The notes beneath the pieces are model-generated. The model did not search any database, was not told the DNA's origin, and worked only from the letters and a program-made list of their open reading frames with translations. A stretch of DNA of 64,000 nucleotides from Diphasiastrum complanatum (lineage: Eukaryota > Streptophyta > Lycopodiopsida > Lycopodiales > Lycopodiaceae), in NCBI GenBank assembly GCA_029204225.1, contig CM055098.1:7482246-7546245 (forward strand), given 5' to 3'. A program made the position numbers and the translations under genes. Shown here one piece after another: positions 56,226 through 64,000 of this stretch (its first letter is position 1; each line of letters starts with the position of its first letter).

Positions 56226-56972
56226 TGAATCCTTGAATGCCTTGACCTTCAAACTTAGTTCTACACAGAATCTTCTGTGTGCTTCCAAACTTAATGCTTT
56301 GATAAAAATATCTACTATCATATCTTGCGTTCTACAATACTGCAATTTGACCTCTTCGTTGAGAACTTTGCTTCTAACGAAATGATACTTCAGTTCAATA
56401 TGCTTACTCCTAAAATGAGATCTAGGGTTGGCTGATAAAGCAATGGCACTTTGATTATCACAAAATAATGTCATTGGAGCATATTGATTCAGACCGATAT
56501 CTGAGAGTAAGTTCCTCAACCAAATTGCTTCCTTTGTAGCTTCAGAGACTACGACATACTTAGATTCAGTGGAAGATAGAGCTATTGAAGATTGTTTGCA
56601 ACTAATGAAATAAATAGCTATTCTTTTGGAGAATTCATCAGTAAAAGTAATGAAATACTTTGCATCTAGCAATGAAGGAGTTTGCATAGATCCACATAGA
56701 GATGTATGAACAACATTTAACAGACCTTTTGATGCATGCCTATGGTTTGATCTAAAAGGAATCCTAGTCTGCTTTCCAAAGATGCAACTATGGCAGACAG
56801 GGAGATCGATCTTACTAGAAGGATAGTCGAGATCAAGAAACATGGATTGTCTGGACATGTTCAAAACAGATGCATAATTCAAGTGTCCTAAGCGATGATG
56901 CCATAATAATGCTTTATTGACTAGAACAGAGGTTTTCAAGACTTGAGTAGACTCAGAATAACAATGTGCCAA
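56220..56972 (-). pseudogene. In-frame fusion of pre-integrase to RNase H, copy 1
   Basis: An uninterrupted 250-residue frame. Residues 1-125 are the pre-integrase zinc region and the start of the integrase core (HHRLGHLNYASVL, CHSCIFGKQTR, then ITFTDEFSKRIAIYFI). At ISCKQ, about residue 128, it jumps to RNase H (SSIALSSTESKY, LFCDNQSAIALSANP, RSKHIELKYHFVRSK, VDIFIKAL). About 2 kb of integrase and reverse transcriptase coding is missing relative to remnant A, but the frame is kept. It could be translated only if expressed separately, because the upstream gag/protease frame is broken. Confidence 0.85.
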
Positions 56973-57145
56973 TCTATATAAGTAACTTTGCCTCTTGCCG
57001 AGTGCAAGGATCTTATTACTCCTATCAATAATTTTGCATTGATCAGTTTCTAGTTCTACTTATGACCTAAATCTGTAATTCTACTTACTAATAACAAATT
57101 TGTAGAGAGTTTAGAAACATATAAGACCTTTGATAGTAGTTTGAA

Positions 57146-58186
57146 TTAATCATGCTGGAATCGCAATCTTACAGTACCTTTACCTTCAATAGTGTGAGCA
57201 CTATTGTCACCAAAATGAACAATTTTTTTTGTGTTGTAAGACATGTAGGAGTTGAAAACCTCACTTTGACTGGTCATGTGTTGAGTTGCTCCAGAATCAA
57301 GAAACCATGAATCTTCCAAAAATGTGCTTTGATCTTTGACCATGAATGCACTTTCGTCCACTTCGACCTGGAGAGATGATGAAATTGTGTTTGCTTGTTG
57401 ATCAGGTTGCTTGGCTACATTCTTCGCTTGGAGAATTCGGCAATCCTTGATCTCATGGTTATTGTGCTTGCAATACCTACAAAACATCTTCTTCTTCAAT
57501 TGTAAATTTGATGATTGTACTTGACTTTGAGTCTGTTTTTGATTCGTTGTAGTCTTCTTGGAGCTTTTTTGCTTATGTTGCTTAGAGCCTTTGTTGAAAT
57601 ATAGAGCCTGAGAGAAGGAAGTAGACAAAGTGTCTTGACTTCTTGCAACAACATAATGATAACTCTAGAAAGAATCTGAGTGTGTCGATATGATCATCAC
57701 CCAATTCTCATCTGTAGAGGACAAGCTTGAAAGCAATGTCATAATTGTATCTTGATCATCTATGGCTGATCCGATAGTGGCCATCTGTTGGAAGAGATTC
57801 TTAAACCGGTTAATGTGACTCTGAAGAGAATCACCATTAGACATCTTGAATGTGAAGAATTTTTTTCATAGATGTAACTTAGTAGTTACGTCCCTCACGT
57901 TATATAGTGAGTTCATGGTGTCGCAAACGTCTTTTGACATTTTAGCTTCAGCTATGTGTCCAATCTGTGTACCTGATATATTGAGGATAATAAGTGTGAA
58001 AGCTTTACCATCCTTTGATTTTCACTTTGAGTCTTCTGTGTCATTTTCAAGTTTTACTTCTGTACTTGTAACAACATCCCATAACTCATTGGTGATTAGC
58101 AAGGTCTTCATTTTAAATTTCCACAAATGATAATTAAATCCATTCAACTTGCCTGCAATAAGACCAGCTTTACTTTGAGAATTCAT
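57146..58186 (-). pseudogene. Copia gag, zinc knuckle and protease, copy 1
   Basis: Gag starts at the ATG at 58186 (MNSQSKAGLIAGKLNGFNY, LWKFKMKTLL). It meets three in-frame stops (near 58025, 57865 and 57665) before the open part 57146-57628, which has a zinc knuckle CRYCKHNNHEIKDC and an intact protease motif SWFLDSGATQHM. The same three stops are present in copy 2, so they predate the duplication. Confidence 0.85.
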
Positions 58187-58423
58187 CTGAAATTTAGTCT
58201 GTCGATTGTATTGATGACGCTAAGATGTAGTATTGTCACAACAGGAAATCAATTCTCTTATGATGAAAGGAACGAAAGAATATGGTATCAATTTGATATT
58301 GCGAAAGATATCAAGTATTAGAGAATTCGCTCTGATATCGAAATAGTATTAAGCCCTGATAGAGATCACAAGTTTGATACCAGCTAAAGAAGTAGTGATC
58401 TAGCACTGATACTATGGAAGAAT

Positions 58424-58435
58424 GCTCTGATACCA
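58424..58435 (-). promoter_or_regulatory. Primer-binding site of deleted Copia, copy 1
   Basis: TGGTATCAGAGC on the minus strand, a perfect match to the standard plant Copia initiator-Met tRNA site, directly after the LTR end ...TTGACA. Confidence 0.93.
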
Positions 58436-59517
<1,082 letters not shown>

Positions 59518-60110
59518 TCTCGTGATGAGCTTTTCCATTTCAGGACTGTATTATAATGTTGTTTAGCTTGTTTCTTCATCATTGGTCCTGCATTCTCCCT
59601 TTTCTTCAATATAATTGCTTTTGGCAGTTTTATTGTGGGTTCATCCGAAATTTCACGAACTCCAAACCTTGTAGGATCCATGTAATTTTTTCTTTGTGCT
59701 CTTCCAATGCTTTCATCTTCTCATCGAATTGTGACTGCATTTTTTCCATCTGCATCTGCTGCTTTTCACCAAGTTTTTTGAATTCGTTAATCATCAACTC
59801 TGTTGTTGCATTGATATTCGTGGATGCAATAGTGGTGGATGTTGTAGTGGTTTGCCCCGCTGTATATGATAGCATTACAATATTTGGTTCATCATATGAA
59901 TCTTCATCCTCCTCTCGTATTGCATCATCCATAGCATGTTGTAAGGACACATAATCAGTTCGGTGTTTAAGCTCGCATATGTTAGCTGATGCCATGTCCC
60001 AAGGTGTCGATGCAGAACCTCTCCACTCAAAAGGGCTTCTAGTAGAGATGAAGTTGAGAGCCGAGTCTGAGAGCACAAGAATTGTTAAGTGCTAGGCTAA
60101 AATATGCAGT
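59518..60110 (-). CDS. Hypothetical coiled-coil ORF
   Basis: The minus-strand frame 59630-60076 encodes 148 residues with ELKHRTDYVSLQHAMDDAI, an acidic run REEDEDSYDE, a Thr/Ser-rich part and a charged helix (MINEFKKLGEKQQMQMEKMQ) of coiled-coil type. It is probably a fragment of an unknown transposon gag or transposase-associated protein; no family recognised. Confidence 0.35.
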
Positions 60111-61049
60111 TGTGAGCCCAAGGGTACGCCCCGAAAGATGGATAGCCATGTGGGAGCTAGCAAATTAGATTATCTCAACTTGAGTCATGTTTTTTAATAA
60201 AGAGGCCTCCTATTATCAAGTAAGAGATGGAACTCAAATTATTATAGATTGGGATTCACTATGTTGCAAGAGGTGGACTCCAAAATAATATGTAATTGGA
60301 TTCTACAGCTCGTGGCTATAGATAGAGGCCTCTTCCACAAGTTCCAAAGCATGTAATCTATACTGAAATGATGCTGCTCTCTTAATTGAAGATTATTCCT
60401 CTTGCATTTCCTCCCATGCTCCATTTTCATGCATTTTGTTTGGGTACTATATCAAAACGTATGCACTCTACTACAATCATAGGTGATTTTTTTATTGATG
60501 CTCTTCTGATTACGATTCAAATGCTTCAACGTTTTTTTTGTTTCAGATTTATATTGATCATGCATAAGTGAATGGGAGCCAGCACAATCACTTGCAGGAA
60601 TATTGGACGTGATTCACTCTGATATTGGAAAGCTGTAATACAAAGGAAGAAGTCCAAAGGAACTTGCAGATCGTGGTTTTTTTTTTTTAATAGATCTTTA
60701 TATACACCACAAACGGATGGAGGTTTTGGCATGTCCGAAGCAATTCCATTGTCTAGTTTTCAGAGTGATGAGTGGCCTACTCCTGACAGTCATGTAAAAA
60801 AAATTACTTTTTTTTTATTTACACCTTTCTCTCGAATGGATTTAAAAAAAAAACATGCACCTTCCCCTCAAAAGGTGCATGTAAAAAAAAATTGACGACA
60901 AAAAAAGAAGAAGTAAAAAACGTTTTCATGCTGCAAAAGGTCACCTCGCGGCCCTTCCCCAACGAAATGGCCTTGGAGGGTAGCCTTTCTTCCCATAATG
61001 TTTTTTTTTCCTCGACCTAGAAGAGGTGACTACGTACCAGCCTCCAGAG

Positions 61050-61051
<2 letters not shown>
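60111..61051. other. Unassigned stretch, possibly part of an LTR
   Basis: Around 60310-60400 the plus strand has GGCTATAGATAGAGGCCTC, which resembles a TATA region of plant LTRs. Otherwise no structure. Near 60780-60930 there are several A- or T-runs and a word CACCTT(C)CCCTC(A) repeated in inverted form. Confidence 0.35.
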
Positions 61052-61309
<258 letters not shown>

Positions 61310-62028
61310 AACTATTCAATATTTGTTGATCTTTAGAACTTCTTTTGATGATGAGAAGTATGAATATGAATAGCTATATATACTAAGCAATCAGATCGTC
61401 AAATGCGATCGCCAGTTGGCTGGTGTCCGCTGGCATTTTTCCAGTTCCTTCTTTTGATGATGAGAAGTATGAATATGAATAGCAATATATACTAAGCAAT
61501 TAGATCATCAAATGCGATCGCCAGCTGGCTGGTGTCCGCTGGCATTATCCAGTTCCTTCTCATAAATTGATTGTTGATAAGTGGTAGAAATTGGTCATAA
61601 ACAGTCTGTCTACATAAATGAACTAAAACTGTTACTCTCTACAGAAATGAACTAAAACTGCCACATGTGACAGTGTTGTGAAAAGGTGACAATGGTGGCA
61701 TTCGGCAAAAAAATTTGATAGTGTCCTTAAATCTCATTTAGGGTAGCCCCACACTTTGTCAGAGTCATTTCCTTAACATTTGAGGCACTTTGAAAAAAGA
61801 AAAAAAATGCGACTCTGCATATTTACTCGCAATTCTCGACAGGCAAAAAATGCAAAAAAGACGACACTGTTGTCAAACTCAGTGTATTTCTGCCGATTGT
61901 GTAAAAACACTTCTAAATCTGCAAACTGTATAAAGACACGAAAAAATTCGAAGAACTGGATAAACAATGGAAGAAGATTAAACTCGATTAGTTGATTAGT
62001 AAAAAGGAGAATAATCCAACACTCTCCC

Positions 62029-62781
62029 TTAATCTGAATCCTTGAATGCCTTGACCTTCAAACTTAGTTCTACACAGAATCTTCTGTGTGCTTCCAAACT
62101 TAATGCTTTGATAAAAATATCTACTATCATATCTTGCGTTCTACAATACTGCAATTTGACCTCTTCGTTGAGAACTTTGCTTCTAACGAAATGATACTTC
62201 AGTTCAATATGCTTACTCCTAAAATGAGATCTAGGGTTGGCTGATAAAGCAATGGCACTTTGATTATCACAAAATAATGTCATTGGAGCATATTGATTCA
62301 GACCGATATCTGAGAGTAAGTTCCTCAACCAAATTGCTTCCTTTGTAGCTTCAGAGACTACGACATACTTAGATTCAGTGGAAGATAGAGCTATTGAAGA
62401 TTGTTTGCAACTAATGAAATAAATAGCTATTCTTTTGGAGAATTCATCAGTAAAAGTAATGAAATACTTTGCATCTAGCAATGAAGGAGTTTGCATAGAT
62501 CCACATAGAGATGTATGAACAACATTTAACAGACCTTTTGATGCATGCCTATGGTTTGATCTAAAAGGAATCCTAGTCTGCTTTCCAAAGATGCAACTAT
62601 GGCAGACAGGGAGATCGATCTTACTAGAAGGATAGTCGAGATCAAGAAACATGGATTGTCTGGACATGTTCAAAACAGATGCATAATTCAAGTGTCCTAA
62701 GCGATGATGCCATAATAATGCTTTATTGACTAGAACAGAGGTTTTCAAGACTTGAGTAGACTCAGAATAACAATGTGCCAA
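62029..62781 (-). pseudogene. In-frame fusion of pre-integrase to RNase H, copy 2
   Basis: The predicted 250-residue product is identical to that at 56220-56972, including the junction AIYFI/SCKQ. Such identity means the duplication happened recently. Confidence 0.85.
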
Positions 62782-62954
62782 TCTATATAAGTAACTTTGC
62801 CTCTTGCCGAGTGCAAGGATCTTATTACTCCTATCAATAATTTTGCATTGATCAGTTTCTAGTTCTACTTATGACCTAAATCTGTAATTCTACTTACTAA
62901 TAACAAATTTGTAGAGAGTTTAGAAACATATAAGACCTTTGATAGTAGTTTGAA

Positions 62955-63995
62955 TTAATCATGCTGGAATCGCAATCTTACAGTACCTTTACCTTCAATA
63001 GTGTGAGCACTATTGTCACCAAAATGAACAATTTTTTTTGTGTTGTAAGACATGTAGGAGTTGAAAACCTCACTTTGACTGGTCATGTGTTGAGTTGCTC
63101 CAGAATCAAGAAACCATGAATCTTCCAAAAATGTGCTTTGATCTTTGACCATGAATGCACTTTCGTCCACTTCGACCTGGAGAGATGATGAAATTGTGTT
63201 TGCTTGTTGATCAGGTTGCTTGGCTACATTCTTCGCTTGGAGAATTCGGCAATCCTTGATCTCATGGTTATTGTGCTTGCAATACCTACAAAACATCTTC
63301 TTCTTCAATTGTAAATTTGATGATTGTACTTGACTTTGAGTCTGTTTTTGATTCGTTGTAGTCTTCTTGGAGCTTTTTTGCTTATGTTGCTTAGAGCCTT
63401 TGTTGAAATATAGAGCCTGAGAGGAGGAAGTAGACAAAGTGTCTTGACTTCTTGCAACAACATAATGATAACTCTAGAAAGAATCTGAGTGTGTCGATAT
63501 GATCATCACCCAATTCTCATCTGTAGAGGACAAGCTTGAAAGCAATGTCATAATTGTATCTTGATCATCTATGGCTGATCCGATAGTGGCCATCTGTTGG
63601 AAGAGATTCTTAAACCGGTTAATGTGACTCTGAAGAGAATCACCATTAGACATCTTGAATGTGAAGAATTTTTTTCATAGATGTAACTTAGTAGTTACGT
63701 CCCTCACGTTATATAGTGAGTTCATGGTGTCGCAAACGTCTTTTGACATTTTAGCTTCAGCTATGTGTCCAATCTGTGTACCTGATATATTGAGGATAAT
63801 AAGTGTGAAAGCTTTACCATCCTTTGATTTTCACTTTGAGTCTTCTGTGTCATTTTCAAGTTTTACTTCTGTACTTGTAACAACATCCCATAACTCATTG
63901 GTGATTAGCAAGGTCTTCATTTTAAATTTCCACAAATGATAATTAAATCCATTCAACTTGCCTGCAATAAGACCAGCTTTACTTTGAGAATTCAT
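62955..63995 (-). pseudogene. Copia gag, zinc knuckle and protease, copy 2
   Basis: Same organisation and same three gag stops as 57146-58186. The only amino-acid difference in the open part is Ser for Phe at position 5 of the 160-residue frame. The gag ATG lies at 63995, five bases from the window end. Confidence 0.83.
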
Positions 63996-64000
63996 CTGAA

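Overview
This is nuclear DNA from a land plant. The window has one multi-exon host gene with GT-AG introns, a plant-specific protein family (FORKED-like / VAN3-binding), and many plant-type Copia, Gypsy and hAT transposon remains. Very long (GA)n/(CT)n microsatellites recur throughout. I cannot place the species: a TE-rich fern, gymnosperm or large-genome angiosperm would all fit. There are no rRNA, tRNA, CRISPR or operon-like features.

Layout. 1-9.2 kb: scattered LTR fragments, a 3.8 kb AT-rich stretch I cannot assign, and two decayed minus-strand Copia fragments. 9.2-21.3 kb: a nested stack. An old minus-strand Copia (C) was interrupted by a full-length Copia (D, 10387-21251) with paired LTRs, primer-binding site and a perfect 5-bp target duplication AGTAT. 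D was itself interrupted by a pol-less LTR element (E, 11587-16329) and by a 377-bp element with inverted termini (16672-17048). 21.3-36.5 kb: an inverted Copia scrap, an LTR-like pair in opposite orientations (22.1-22.9 and 33.5-34.65 kb), a 5'-truncated Gypsy with an extra ORF region between pol and the 3' LTR (25.5-31.2 kb), the 3' half of a hAT transposon (31.2-32.5 kb), and relics of the D and E LTRs.

36.5-38.2 kb is a cluster of (TG)n, (AG)n, (CT)n and (CA)n tracts embedded in locally duplicated sequence. 40872-48694 (+) is the host gene: seven exons coding 474 residues, DUF828/auxin-canalisation domain followed by a PH-like domain, as in FORKED-like proteins of the vein-patterning pathway. 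Its third intron carries a 581-bp hAT-type MITE with an 8-bp target duplication. Its last intron carries a tandem duplication and an inverted copy of a repeat also found upstream of the gene.

48.7-54.7 kb holds little that is recognisable, except a 1.3-kb T-rich block studded with CATCCGACGA-like motifs and a small Copia RT scrap. 54.7-64 kb holds an LTR plus leader of one Copia-like family, then two nearly identical copies (55.4-59.5 and 61.05-64.0 kb, the second running off the window) of an internally deleted Copia. The shared deletion fuses pre-integrase sequence in frame to RNase H, and each LTR carries a long (GA)n tract.

Functionally, only the FORKED-like gene looks like a working host gene. 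The transposon ORFs contain stops, frameshifts or large deletions. The most interesting material is the dated nesting, the duplicated deletion-derivative Copia with a microsatellite inside its LTR, and the two small DNA transposons with defined ends.
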